A stretch of DNA of 64,000 nt from Onchocerca lupi (taxonomy: Eukaryota > Nematoda > Chromadorea > Rhabditida > Onchocercidae). Positions 25,967 through 38,390 of the stretch are shown one piece after another (within the stretch, counting starts at the first letter, position 1; every line of letters begins with the position of its first letter). The stretch is from the NCBI GenBank assembly GCA_028564675.1, contig JAOVVO010000134.1:1-64000 (forward strand), written 5' to 3'. The notes beneath the pieces are model-generated. The model did not search any database. It had not been told where the DNA came from and saw only the letters and a program-made list of their open reading frames with translations. Both the position numbers and the translations under genes were made by a program.

Positions 25967-26990
25967 CATAGATGGGAAATGGAATCAGTTGTAATCGTTT
26001 GCCTTGTAAAGCACAGAGTGCACTCGTCGAGGATTTACTTCAGTTCGCAGTTTGTAACAATTCAAATGGACCAGTATCATTCGCCATATAATATTTAATA
26101 GTACCGTCAGAAAGTCCGGTATACTTTGGATGTCGACCAAATAGTGAGGGTATGAGACAAGGCTTTTCGTAGTCGGGCCGTATTAATTTACATAGGTAGT
26201 GACTTATCGCAACATGCAATAGTATGGTTTATCATAGCCTAAAATGGTTGGTGAGGAAGTGGGGGGAGCTGAGTAGGTGTCGGGTGGAGGGTTGTGTTAG
26301 GGAAGAGGACGGGTCAATTAGCATATTTACTCTGGGTTTTTGGGATTTCGGAATTAATTTCAACTTAAGTTACGGCAATTCGGTGAAAAGAGCATCTTTT
26401 GAAGGCAAAAGATTCGCGGTATGGAATGCACAATCCAATTAATGAAGTTGAATTGTGTATTGGCTTGTAACATTATGTCTTACATTCAAGCTTGTGACTG
26501 CTTTGATTTAACTATCTTATAGTTATTGCTTATATTTTCGTTCATTTTTTGTTCGGAAACTTTGTCTGCCTCATTATTTTATGTTTCCGTCAGTGATAAG
26601 TGAAAAATATGAACATACGGCCGGCATAGATACATTTGACTTTATCAGAGTTAGTTGATGCATATACGGGATTTGGATGGGCGCTATTCACGGCGGAACA
26701 TTTTTTGTAAATCATAAAGCCCTTTTTTTCGAAGTGAAAAATTTTTCTCGGAGCAAAGATGTTTTTATGACTGGAGTTTTTTTAGGGACAAGGATTTTCT
26801 TCTTGAAATTTAACATTTTTCCCGAAGTAAAGATGTAAGATGTCCCACTGTAAAAAAGATGCGGAAAGATGGAATTTGGTAAATTCTAGCATACTATGCA
26901 GGGATTTAGCTGAAAGCAAAAATTTTCTAGAAATTGTTTTTAGACGCAGAAACATTTGTACATTTATTGCTATGCAGGTTGCAGAAAATA
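25366..26990. other. Intergenic region
   Basis: This holds the 3' flank of the charged-protein gene (AATAAA at 25667) and the 5' flank of nucl-1. A 75-base T run at 25902-25976 and a G-rich patch near 26248-26310 are the only notable sequences. A motif of the form ATTTTTC-CG-AG-AAAGATG occurs twice, near 26740-26761 and 26813-26835, just upstream of nucl-1. No gene is supported. Confidence 0.6.
25902..25976. repeat. 75-base poly-T tract
   Basis: An uninterrupted run of about 75 T is the longest homopolymer in the window. Assembly length may be unreliable here. Confidence 0.9.
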
Positions 26991-29900
26991 ATGTCCAGCG
27001 AACTCAGTACACGCGGGGGCGGTATCCACAAAAACTTCAATTCACATCGAGGTGATTCTATGTCTCGTGGAAGAAATCGCAGTAAATTTTCGACTCGAGG
27101 AGCCAGACGTGGTGGAATATCACCGAAAGGAGGTGGCGATCATAATGATTTATTTAGCCGCGGGCGCGGATTTGGAAAGCGTAAATTTCTATACTATCTT
27201 TTTAGGATATTGTCCTTTTTCTTTGAAGTTAAAATTTAAAGCCTTGTCTTTCTTCTTTTTGTTGATTACTTAGGGATGACTGGAACTATTGATACTAGCT
27301 ATTTTCCTTATGCATTTTTCTAGGTAGTAATCGTGGTGGAAGAGGCAGTTGGGGTGATCGTGGTGGAAGAGGTAGTAGAGGTGATCGTGGAAGAGGTGGA
27401 CACGGTAGAAGTGATCAAGGAAAAAAAGGGTTTCCCGCAAATAATGGAGGTGGTATAGATTTCAGAAAGCGAATGAGCTTTGATATCGACAACAGAATTA
27501 ATAAAGGTAATTTTAAAACTTTGCTTTTTGCAGTGCTTCATACTTGAAATGAAGAGCGTAGTGAATTGTTCAAAAATACTGCTACTGGCTGTGAAATCTC
27601 ATCGGTGTATAAATTGAAAATCTTTTTAATAAATTACATTTAGTTGATGGTGACCACTGTGGCAAATTATGTGCTCCTTTCGTAATTTGTAACTATTATT
27701 TACAACTGAAACGTTATTTTAAGAACCAAAGTCAGGAGATGGGAAGAAGAACGAAAATAAGTACAAAAAATCAATGTCGGAACCATCAACTCCTGCAACT
27801 GTAAAATTTAAAAAATATGAAGTGGATTCTGAACATGACGAAGATGAGGTTATCCACTTCTGTTCTTTTAATCTTCTCTTCTCCGGTATTTGTAATATGA
27901 ATTCATACCATTGTTTCGTAGAATGTGTTTACCTTTGCAGGAGATCGATAAAAAAACAGTACTTTTCACTTCTTAAAATTATGTCTACTTCTTGACCGAC
28001 CACCCATCTAAATTTTAGTTGGTGACAGACATTTTATTTTCAGGAAATGAGCATCTCAGATATGCAAGATGAAGAAATAAGTAGGTTTTACCTTTTGGAT
28101 TCATCATGTTATAAAGTTGAAATTTAAGTTTAGCACATTTAAGAGATCCAAACTTTTCCTTATTTCATGCGAAACTCCGTTTCAGCCACAAAAACATCTG
28201 AAAAGATTGCTGCTGATATAACATCGAAACAGAGAAAAGCACTTTCGCCGAAAAACAGCTCGAATTTCACACAGATAATGAGTGCTAAAGGTTTACCGAA
28301 AATGAAGGTAATTCATGGAAATTTTTAAAAACGAAATATTCTCCTCTTTTTTCTGAGGTTGCATAGAAGTCTTAAATGGTTATTGCTCCATAAATATCTC
28401 AGTTCGCTAAATGTTTTTCCTACGACTACTGTATAAAAATATACTGTTTTTGCAGGGTGCGCTCAAACGAGAAAAAGATAAGAAAAGCGATAAAGGTAAA
28501 AAATCGTTTAATTGTATCCCGTATAAATCTCATCGACTTTTCAGGAAATGTGTCTAGTAAACAATCATCTTATAGCAAATTTAAGATTCTAAATAAAGTT
28601 GGACAAATGTATAGGCGGCCTGTTGAACTGTTTTAAGAAATAGAGTTAGTTAATTATTGCAAAAAAGTTCCCTCTATGAACTATGAATTCATTATTAACG
28701 ATCATCTATTAATCAGCTTACAAATCTTCAAAATTTTTGTTTACCAAAGTAAGCATACAACTAGCCAACTAACATATCGACCATCCATCAACTAACCTAA
28801 CCTATTTCTTTCTATGTATCCTTTCTTGAGAGAGACTAGAAATTTGATTACTATTTCATTAATTACTGTTTCATAATTCCAGAACTCGTAACAAGTCGGG
28901 AAGTTAAGAAGGCCAAAATGACCAGTGTTGAAAGCGAAGACGACGATGGAGTAGGAATTTTAATATTGAATTTTCTCTCAAATTTTTTTTTTTCATATAT
29001 AAATATATACGAAATATATATTTATATATATATATTATCATGACTTATTCCTGATCTCTTCCTAAATTATCTTCAAATTTTTATTTCTTATTTTTTCAGG
29101 AAGAAAGTGATGATGATGATGATGATGAAGATGAGGGTGATAGCAATGACGAAGGTATTTTCTGGATTCTACAGTTTTCGTTTACGGTCATGATTAGTTC
29201 CCACATTTAACATGGCTGTTTATGAAGATTATTTCAAAAATGCTGGGAATAGAAGCAAAAAAGAACTTTATTTACCTCTTTATCGGCGATGATGCACAAA
29301 CTTCACTTTTATTCGAAAACATATGTGATTAACAAAAACTGAGTCGATATCTATTCCTAATGATAATGTTTATATTGGCAATTAATGATTGTATAGTTGT
29401 TGTTTGTTAGAACTGATTCTTCGGTCGGAAAAATCCGGAAATTCAAGTACGAAATACATTGGATTACAATGAGAACAGAGTTTTACGGCACAGTTAGAAA
29501 CATTCTCCTAAAGTGTTTATTTTTAGGTGTTGAAGAGAAAGTTGCTAAGAAGAATGTGAATAGCGTTGCTGAAATTGGTGAATCAGACGAATATGAAGAT
29601 GAAGAAAGTTTGGAAGACGAAGATGAGGAGGAAGTACCTTCTGAAGGTATTCTGTTACCATAGGATTATAGAGACTAATTAAATGAGTCATTTTAATTAT
29701 TATATTGTGTAGTATAGAGTGCGTTAAATCAGATCAATTTTTCCAGTAAAACCAACACTTGCTTCTACTCCTGGCAATGCAGTGCATTTGAAGAGTGCAC
29801 TCAAGACCCCTGGTACGGGAAAATCATGCAAGAAGGTTTCACTTTCTGCCACAACTGCGACTACTCCAAAAACGTTATTGAAGGTTGGTTTTTGAAGAGA

Positions 29901-31117
29901 TTTGCTTTTTTTTTTTTTTTTTTTTTTCCATTACGCTATTTCTCAATAATGTTCACTTGGTATATAGTGAGTCATTTATTGGAAATAAAGTTAACCATTG
30001 TTTCAACGCAGTAAAATTCTAGAATAAACCAGTCACACCTCATCCACAAACAAAATCGAGCAAAAATAAGGCAAGGCGGCTGAAATTCGAAGAATCTGAT
30101 GAAAGCGATGAGTATGAAGAGAATGATGATGAAAAAGATGAAGAGGGCTTAAAAATGAATGATAGGGAAATGCGAAGTGATGATTCGGAGGATGAAGACG
30201 AAGACGAAGAAATGACGGATGACGATGAAGGAGAAAGTGATGAAGAAAACGGGATAAATAATGCGAAAAAGTCGATGACAGATGTCAAGACAGGACTTGT
30301 AAAAGTAAGAAATTGTGATTTGGAAGTTATCAAGACACGATAGTTCAATAAACAATATATTCTTCATTGAATTGGGCTGTTAATTAAAATTAATAATATA
30401 TAAATAATCTATGCTGTAGTTGCTGATTAGCTTGGTTCTGACTCTGTTGTAACGATTGTAGATGGAATGAATGTCATCCAAATGGCTGACATTTGAGATC
30501 TAGAAAACCTATTTGCAAGTTGGTATATTATTTTAATAGAATTGTTTAGTGGAAATTAGGTCCTAATATTAGTTACCTGGATGATAAGGGAAAATGCAAT
30601 GTTTTCCCTAGCAGACTCAAATTATAACGTTCGCATACAATTAAAAAAGTCGAATTTTTAGAACAGTGAAAACGATCAGCGCTTTAGTCCAAGATTCAAG
30701 ATTTAATCCAAATCATGAGATTGATCTTTGTTTGAGGAACTGCTGGATGAGTAAAATTTTAAATTTCAGACGAAACAAGAAGGGATCATTGAAACAATTC
30801 AAAATAGAAAGGACAGGATCACTCTGAAAGAAAGTAAAAACGATAAAGGAACTAAGGAGAAAGTAGTTTTTGATGTTTTTTATATTATGGACAATATCGT
30901 TTTCTAAAAATTTAGACTCCTCATCAGCCTAAGATTTCAGATAAGCTGAAAAGACACTTGACTGATCTGAGTTCATTTTACAAGCTAGTGTCTGTTCATG
31001 AACGACTTTTTGCCATGAGACGAATCTCTCGATAAACCTATTACTTTTGGATTCTTACATATAGATTCTGTCTTAGAAAATAGTAATTAAAATTACCGCT
31101 CTTTTCAGTATCATTTA

Positions 31118-31153
<36 letters not shown>

Positions 31154-33602
31154 AGATTTTTTGGTGAAAAGATTGATAAGAAATGAAACGCTATTGGTTT
31201 TGCAAGAATATCTAGTTGGCCAAAAAAATGTTTGATTAGCATGCTGAACATACAAATTAGCTATTTTTAATTGGATCATTAGCAAATCGTCATGAATTAG
31301 GTGTGGAACTCATGTATTTAATTAAAAATATATTTGCGTTTATTCAGGTAAACGCGGTCGCTAATAAGGAAGAGACGAAAGGGGTAAAAAGGAAATGTGA
31401 AGATGGGCCATCGCTAAAGGTATGGATTTTATTTCTTTTGTATTAAGGCAATTAATATATATCCTTTTGTATTAAGGCAGTTCTGGCTTTTTGAGTTGGA
31501 ATTGGTACACATGGATTTATTTTAGCTGGAGGATGCAAAAGAAGTGATCAAGGAGGAACAAAAGAGGCGAGAAGAACGTGACAAAAAATCACTGTTTGTG
31601 CGAGGATTACCCAAAGATGTAAAATTGGGTCAGTTAAAAGCCTTGCATAATGACATTCTATATGTACGTCATATGCCACATCGCAAGTAAGCATTCATTA
31701 ATTTCAAATCAAACGTTATTCCAAGATTTCCATATATTTTTTCTTATAATTATAAATTTTGAAAAAATTCATCTGGTTATTGTACAGAATTCTGTTATTG
31801 TCAAAAATATGTTCTTAAAAAGAGAAATTCAGCTTTGCATGGCTAATATTCGCAAGTGAAAAGCTTTGTGAGAAGGCATACGAGGACATATCAAAGCAAA
31901 CTATCGAAGGTCGAACATTAACTGTCGATTTTTGTGGAGCAAAGGCAAAAACACGCCCTCAAAAGGATAGAAGTCAATTACCCATCAATCCCCTGGAATT
32001 ATTTGTCGGTGGCTTACCACCGTCAACATCCAAAGATCAGATGAAAGTGATCTTTCGACAAGCAACCAATATCAGCTTTCCGAAGCAAGCAAGAAATAAG
32101 AACAAATTGTAAGCCAATCAATTCTAAAATTCGTCAGATGTTTAAAATTTGAAGTCAGAAGAATGTTTTTCTGTAAGGTATTTTTGGACTGTTAAGTTCT
32201 CAACTAAAACAGAAATTTTTTAAAAAAAAGAATTGTACTATCTGTACATATGACAAATAAAGAAGAAATAAAATAGACTTAAAAAAACAATCTCAGCGCG
32301 ACGTACCCTTTAGTCTTACAAGTATGTCTCTTAGGTCTTTTAATCTTTTGCGGCCGACTTGATGGTCGAAGATATTTTTAGTTTTATTGAGGAAAGGGTT
32401 TGTAATTTTATATGTAAAATTTTCAGATACTGCTTTGTACAGTTTGGTAATGAAAAGGAAGCCCGAGAAGCATTCGAAAAAGGAAAGACGCTGAAGATTA
32501 ACGGCGTACCAGTTGATGTCCTGTATGCTCGGATACGCAAAGGTAATGGTTAACATCTATTGCTTGAAATTTTCCATATAAAATATTTTTTCCACTTTTG
32601 CAAATCTCTAGAAATGTTAAAGCCGACAAGTGAATTACATTCTAATTGTATTGTAGGGATAATAAATGAAGCAAAACTACCGAAGGCGAATCAGGATTCT
32701 GATTTGCCGAATGGTATTGGGACAAAATCGGGAATAAAAAATTTGCCAAAAAGAAGTGAAGTAAATGGCGATACAACAAGCGAAGGAATTGAATCCTCAG
32801 AGGAAGGCATTGAGGAAACGGTTTGTTTTTTGTCTCCCATTGCACTCAGTATTGCTGAACCCGCAGTTTTTTTTTTTTTTTTTTTTTGCACTCTTTACAA
32901 TTTTTTTAAATTGTATTTTCCAATGTCCTGCAGCACTGTCGCCAGATTTGACGAAATTACAGCGCGACATTGTATTTGCCTTGCGAATAAAAATATTTTT
33001 TATTCTGTTTTTTAGTCTTCATTTCAGGACTATTCAGTTTCGAAACCCAAGAAGGCGAAACTAGCTAAAACAGAGAGTCCTAAAATGCTGCGTAAAACAG
33101 AAAAAAAACAGAAAAAAAATGAAGTGAAGGTAGGCGCACATCTTTTCATATTTTCATTGCGCATTATAAGTTTAGGAAAGTACAGTCTAATCAACACGTT
33201 TTTCCGTTACTGAGAGAAATCATTTGTGAATATGCGTCAAAGGTTTCAAGTGATTTTTTTTTTTTTTTGACACTTTGATCTCTTGTTTGTTCTCCCTTAT
33301 ATTCATCTGTGGAAGAGCCCGAAGTTCGGGAAGAACTAATCTTGAATAAGCTGAAATATTTATCATTTCTAATATATTTGAAATATGTATTTTTAGTGTA
33401 CAACCGCATCTAAATCAAATTTGAAAGGTTCCAGTGGAAAAATACTATTTGGACAAAGCAAGGTTAATTCAGAAAGCGACAAATTGACTGGCGATAACGA
33501 TGAAAAGAATAATAATGATGATAATAATATCAATGATGTTGTTGATGATGATGATAATGACGATGATGGCGATAATGATATTGATGATAGTAATGATGAT
33601 AC

Positions 33603-33633
<31 letters not shown>

Positions 33634-33646
33634 GATGATGATGATA

Positions 33647-33695
<49 letters not shown>

Positions 33696-33700
33696 CGATG

Positions 33701-33761
<61 letters not shown>

Positions 33762-33801
33762 CGATGACGGAAATATGGAAGATAGTGATGGAAGCAATTA
33801 A
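26991..33801 (+). CDS. nucl-1: Nucleolin-like RNA-binding protein
   Basis: This is a nucleolar protein of rRNA transcription and processing. The 19 exons are 26991-27180, 27324-27506, 27724-27848, 28044-28080, 28186-28307, 28456-28495, 28883-28950, 29100-29154, 29527-29646, 29747-29883, 30023-30304, 30770-30862, 31348-31419, 31526-31686, 31833-32108, 32427-32542, 32657-32820, 33028-33129 and 33397-33801. They are phase-consistent and give 915 residues. Residues 1-120 are Gly/Arg-rich with many RGG and RG motifs. Acidic blocks of Asp/Glu/Ser alternate with basic Lys/Thr/Pro stretches up to about 500, as in nucleolin. RRM1 (about 530-605) has RNP2 LFVRGLP and an RNP1-like FAWLIFAS. RRM2 (about 616-692) has LFVGGLP and YCFVQF. 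The C-terminus is a Lys-rich region and then an Asp-rich tail encoded by a GAT array. An acceptor 13 bases before the ATG fits trans-splicing. Confidence 0.9.
33535..33771 (+). repeat. GAT trinucleotide array encoding poly-Asp
   Basis: A long, slightly interrupted (GAT)n microsatellite lies inside the last coding exon of nucl-1. In frame it encodes runs of Asp broken by a few Gly and Asn. The long antisense frame rich in Ser and the Met-rich frame here are by-products of the repeat. Confidence 0.95.
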
Positions 33802-36084
33802 ATGAGTAATTTTCTATGCAAAGGTGAATTGTGCTAGAAAGATTGTTGTCTAATGTTATTGGATTGTCAGAATCTAGATTATTTGATTGGAAAACGATAT
33901 GGAACTAAACTGAATGAATACAATGGTGGGATTGGTTTTTAAAGCTCGGAAAAGATTAATCACTTCATTTTTACTGTCTAGGTCTCGGGCACACTCTATT
34001 TAACCAATACTGATTTTAGCATATAATAAGGAAAAAGGAAATTTCTTTGTGTTTGTATTTTGTTCAGTTTGATGGATCTAATACTTCACCCTTGTCAACA
34101 TGTGTTTTGTTCGCTGTTGCTGCTCTCGCATCCTCTTTTAAATCTATTCAATAATCGCTAGTTGATTCAAGATCGTTTCTTTTTTTGTTTTCGTACACCA
34201 TATTTTTTGTTATTGTCGTATTTTTGTTACTGCATGTTGAAGATAGATCCTGATACTTTGTTGATATTGAGTTCCTATTTCTTTTATTTCGCTCAAGTAA
34301 GGAAGCTTCCATTTGCTGATGGGAATCATAGATGGAATTCAACCGGGGTAGTCAGATATTTCGGGTTTTATCCATAGGCCCATTTCCAAGTTTCTTGAGG
34401 TTTTAAAAAGGGGAAGTAGATATGAATTTTATGACTATTACATTGAAATTCGAGGTGAGGACCTAAATACTTTCTGAGTGTTCGGATTTTAAGAATCCCA
34501 TGATGACTCATTTTCATTTCCAAAATTTCTTGCGGGGTGATTTAAGGACCGGAAATTACTTACATGAGTTTACGATTTTTTTATTATTGAGGATAAAGCT
34601 GGGAAATCTTATGTCAATTAACTCCTCTTATTTACTACAATTGAAAGCTGGGAATGGTGGGGATGGTCTGGTTGTATGGGAATTTGGCCGATGAAATGTT
34701 AATGAAGCCAATTTTTCGAAGTCGTTGAAGTGGAATTGTTCTGTGGGCTTGTATCACACATATCCAAATATTGAGAACAGTGGCATTGGATGTAGTATGG
34801 TCGCTTAGGGCGAGAGGGCGATGTACCAGGATGTTGCTGAGGTTCCTAGAAAATACATGAGGGTGCTTAATATTATACTTGCATGTTTCTAAACCGCTAA
34901 TTTTGACGTTAAAACATGAAGCACTGGAAAATTGCAGTTGGTTCGATGAAGTCCCGTTTTAGTCAAGAATTGGGGAGATATTTGGGAATTCCGATCTAGA
35001 ATATCGATAAGCCGTTGGAAGTTCAAGATAAATCCGTATAATTCCTGTAGCGAAACAGGTTGGGAAGAGTGAGGTGGTTTCACACGGTTGCTTTCATCTT
35101 CAGTGGTGCTAGTTCTTCGGAGGGAATTTCGCTATTTCTGCCATTGTTATATCAATGATTGTTATATAATAACTTGTTGCTTTTTTTAGTTTCTGTATAA
35201 GTCCACTTTGATTAATTCATAGAATCTGTTTCACAAACCTTTTGTTCTGGTTCAGTTTTAAATTTAGATGAAGTAATGGCACAGATCATGCAGGAGTCTT
35301 AGCGATTGTACTTCCTGCCGTTAACAGTTTGGAGAGCAAATTCGATGAAAACATTTTTAGCATTAAGGATAAGAAATATCGACTTTGGTAATTCTATGAG
35401 ACAAGATACTTCTGGTAACTCCGGAGCTCAGATTTCAATTTAATCAACGAAAATAGGTATTAGGTTGAAAGTGAAGGAATAACGTACTGAATTGTCTACG
35501 AAATATTAAGGAGCAATGTATAATCGAGACATGAAAATGTTGATGAAAACGGCTTTTAAAATCGAACTTCATGATTCATTCTTAAATTTTAGTTTCCATC
35601 GCTTTCATATTACCCTTCAGCTACGTCTCGAGATCATATCACATGTCTCATTCAGAAAAATTCGATAATATAGTAATGTTAGCGTTTTATTGGTTCATCT
35701 TGTTCTAGAAAAATAGAAAAATATTAGTCCAGTGGGTATTATGTATTTAGATACTTCGTACCTGAAGATAGTAAATAGAATGATAAATAGATTTAGTGAA
35801 TAAAGATTGTCCGAAAATTTGATTATCCCCGAATGATCGGATGGTTGAACACGTAATTGGTTTCATTGAATCCTTGCTGGAATCATTTCTGCTTGCGACG
35901 CATTTCTGATGAACATAGCAGCAGATTAATGGTGTGCTTGGTACGACGAGGTGCAGCGGTCTCATCAATGAAATCATCGATACGTATAGCCGATAAGATT
36001 CCTACTACTAACTGCAAGTTTCCGTTGTATGGTTGCAGTGGTAGGCGTAGGGGGTTTGACATTTACCATATTACCGTGGTGTTT

Positions 36085-36120
36085 ATCATTTCGTCGAAAA
36101 CTTGTTATCGACGAAATGAT
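36085..36120. repeat. Perfect 13-bp inverted repeat
   Basis: ATCATTTCGTCGA (36085-36097) is exactly complementary to TCGACGAAATGAT (36108-36120), with a 10-base loop. It lies about 260 bases upstream of the AASDHPPT start. Confidence 0.9.
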
Positions 36121-36369
36121 GCTATGCTTCTGAGTCATGCGTCATATTGGTAACTTCTTTGACTATATTCGTTTTATTATTCATTGTCAATCATTATGCA
36201 CACGAGAATCTCATCCCACTAAACAGAATTCTTGTTCACATTTCAGTCTGCATCATTCATATGCCGATCATTCATTTTACTGAAACATTTCACCCCCTTC
36301 TACTTTTCCTATCCATATCTGAGTTGAATTGATCAAATTGAATTTCGCTTCAGTTGTTACCAGTATTTC

Positions 36370-36371
36370 AG
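36370..36371 (+). promoter_or_regulatory. Probable trans-splice acceptor
   Basis: TATTTCAG ends nine bases before the ATG at 36381, and no upstream coding exon fits. A spliced leader could be added here. Confidence 0.5.
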
Positions 36372-36380
36372 TCGTTGCTA

Positions 36381-38390
36381 ATGCAGGCCAGGGATTGCAA
36401 ATGTCATCGTTTGGCAGTTAGCCTTAACGAAACACTGAACAGTTTAAATTTTGAAGCAAACTTTCGAAAAGCTGTTCAATCGCTTACTTCTGTAAGTAAT
36501 TGCTGTAATTAATTATTCCAACTCATCGTCTTTCAGCAGTCTTTCTCTAATTGATAGGTTGTCAGAAATGAGTGTATGCTAGCACTGAGATCAAACTTTA
36601 TAGTATGAAGAGAGGTAAGTCATTATGGATATACAAGTATTTGTGATTTATTTTGCCATGTTAGATAAAAAATACCGCTCAAACAAAAAACCCTCATAAA
36701 AATGTAATGATAGAAAATCCCAGTTTGTCTGGATAATAAACCTTTTGAAATTATAGGAAGAATGTGCCAAAGCTGCGAGATTTCGTTTTAAAGATGATAC
36801 ACTTGCCTCCATATTAGGACGTCTTTTTCTTCGTCAGGTTGTTTTACGTCTGTATTTATGGTCATCTTATTTTAGATTTAGCAGTTTTGAATCTAACTAT
36901 CACATTTATATATAAAGGAATAATACAAAAAAATCTTTTAATTGAATTTCTAAATAATATTTAGGCCACAAGGCGCTTGTCGAATGTGGAATGGAGCACG
37001 ATCGAATTTGGGCGAACAGAAAAAGGAAAGCCATATCTAAGGAGTCCAAGTAATACAAAATATGGTTTCAATGTATCACATCAGGGAGATTATGTAGCAT
37101 TCGCGAGTAGTTGTTCGTTGAGGGTAGGTATATCTGAAGCTATATGGCATTGATAGATAATTCATTCTTTTATGGGGAAATGCATTTATTTCTGAGTGTA
37201 TTTAAATCACATATTTTCATTTATTTCACTAATGGAAACTAATTTTCCAAAATGATTACTTATTTCACTAATGGAAACTTTTTTATTTTTATATACTACG
37301 TCTTCTTTGGACGCTTTTGAGAAAACGTACTGTTTTTCATTTCCTAACATGAATTCAAATATTTTTCCGTTATCCATTTCGAAACAATGGAGAACTTCCA
37401 GGTTGGTGTAGATTGCATGCGGTTGGACAAAGAAAGAAATAATAAGTCGGCCGATGATTATATCACATCAATGGCAAAATCAGCTGGTCCGGAAGAGTTG
37501 AGGATGATGAGAAGCCAAGCAACCGATCAAATGAAAATGATTTATTTCTATCGATATTGGTGCCTAAAAGAAGCAGTTCTCAAAGTATGTGCATTTCAAG
37601 ATTGGTGCGCTAGGTGATATTCCCATAGTTCAAATTCATTAATAATTTTCCAGAAATCTATATTATCTGAGATTTTTCACAATTTAAAAAACTCCTAAAA
37701 CCTCCATATTATCAGGATTGTATAAATTTTCTAGAAATTTCTTATCGCATCCAGAAATCTGCGAAAGATTTCCCATAATTCACTATCATCTAAAATTTCC
37801 CATAGTCATCTTGTATCTTAATTTATTGAAAAATGCTTTACATATATTTTCGAATTATTGGATTTTTTTTTTAGGCAACCGGAGAGGGTTTGCTGCAAGA
37901 CTTAAGCCGACTGAATTTTCATATTGAACAAAGGGAACGGTATCGACCGAGGTGTTTTATTACTTCGACCACTGTATCATTGGATGGTGAATTGCAAGAT
38001 GAATGGATCTTAGAGGAAACATTCATCGATGAAATGCATAATGCTGCGGTAGGTTTTTTATACGAATTTACAGTGCAAATAAATTAAAAAATGGCATCCA
38101 CATTCTCCACTTCATCATCATAAATTTGTTTCTTCTTCTAGTTTGTCTTCAAATTAATAAAATGTATTATTTGATATTTTTTAAAGATAATACACTCTAT
38201 TTCGTAGGTCTGCCGTGAAAAGCGCTTGCCAAGTCATTGCGTATATTCGACAAATCCTGACACAAGAATATACTTTGGCTTTGTTGATATCAGCTTCTTA
38301 CTCGAAGGTGCTGCTACTCTAAATCCTCTACCTGAGGACGGTCTTGCTGAATGGATGAATTTCAATGCCAAACCGAGAAAGCTCTTTTAA
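36381..38390 (+). CDS. AASDHPPT: 4'-phosphopantetheinyl transferase, Sfp type
   Basis: The product moves 4'-phosphopantetheine from coenzyme A to a serine of acyl or peptidyl carrier domains and so activates fatty acid synthase and related enzymes in the cytosol. The six exons 36381-36491, 36757-36837, 36965-37123, 37402-37584, 37875-38048 and 38208-38390 join with phase 0 at every junction and give 296 residues, close to the human length. The family motifs are in order: GRTEKGKPYL, then FNVSHQGDYVAFA (the S-H-x-G-D signature), VGVDCMRL near 118-125 with metal-binding D121, and YWCLKEAVLKATGEG with W170, K173 and E174. The first exon aligns with the human N-terminus, which supports the start. 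All key residues are present. Confidence 0.95.

Larger units (their letters stand above)
33802..36380. other. Intergenic region nucl-1 to AASDHPPT
   Basis: About 2.6 kb with no supported gene. A somewhat G-rich stretch at about 34640-34820 shares short similarity with 26430-26480 (both carry TGAAGT-GAATTGT and GGCTTGTA), so it may be an old dispersed repeat. A perfect hairpin at 36085-36120 is listed separately. Confidence 0.5.

Noticed and set aside
25889..26098. Open frame with 25 consecutive Phe
   Set aside because: It is produced by the poly-T tract and has no other coding features.
33393..33797. 134-codon Ser-rich minus-strand open frame and a Met-rich plus frame
   Set aside because: Both are by-products of the GAT array in the last nucl-1 exon.
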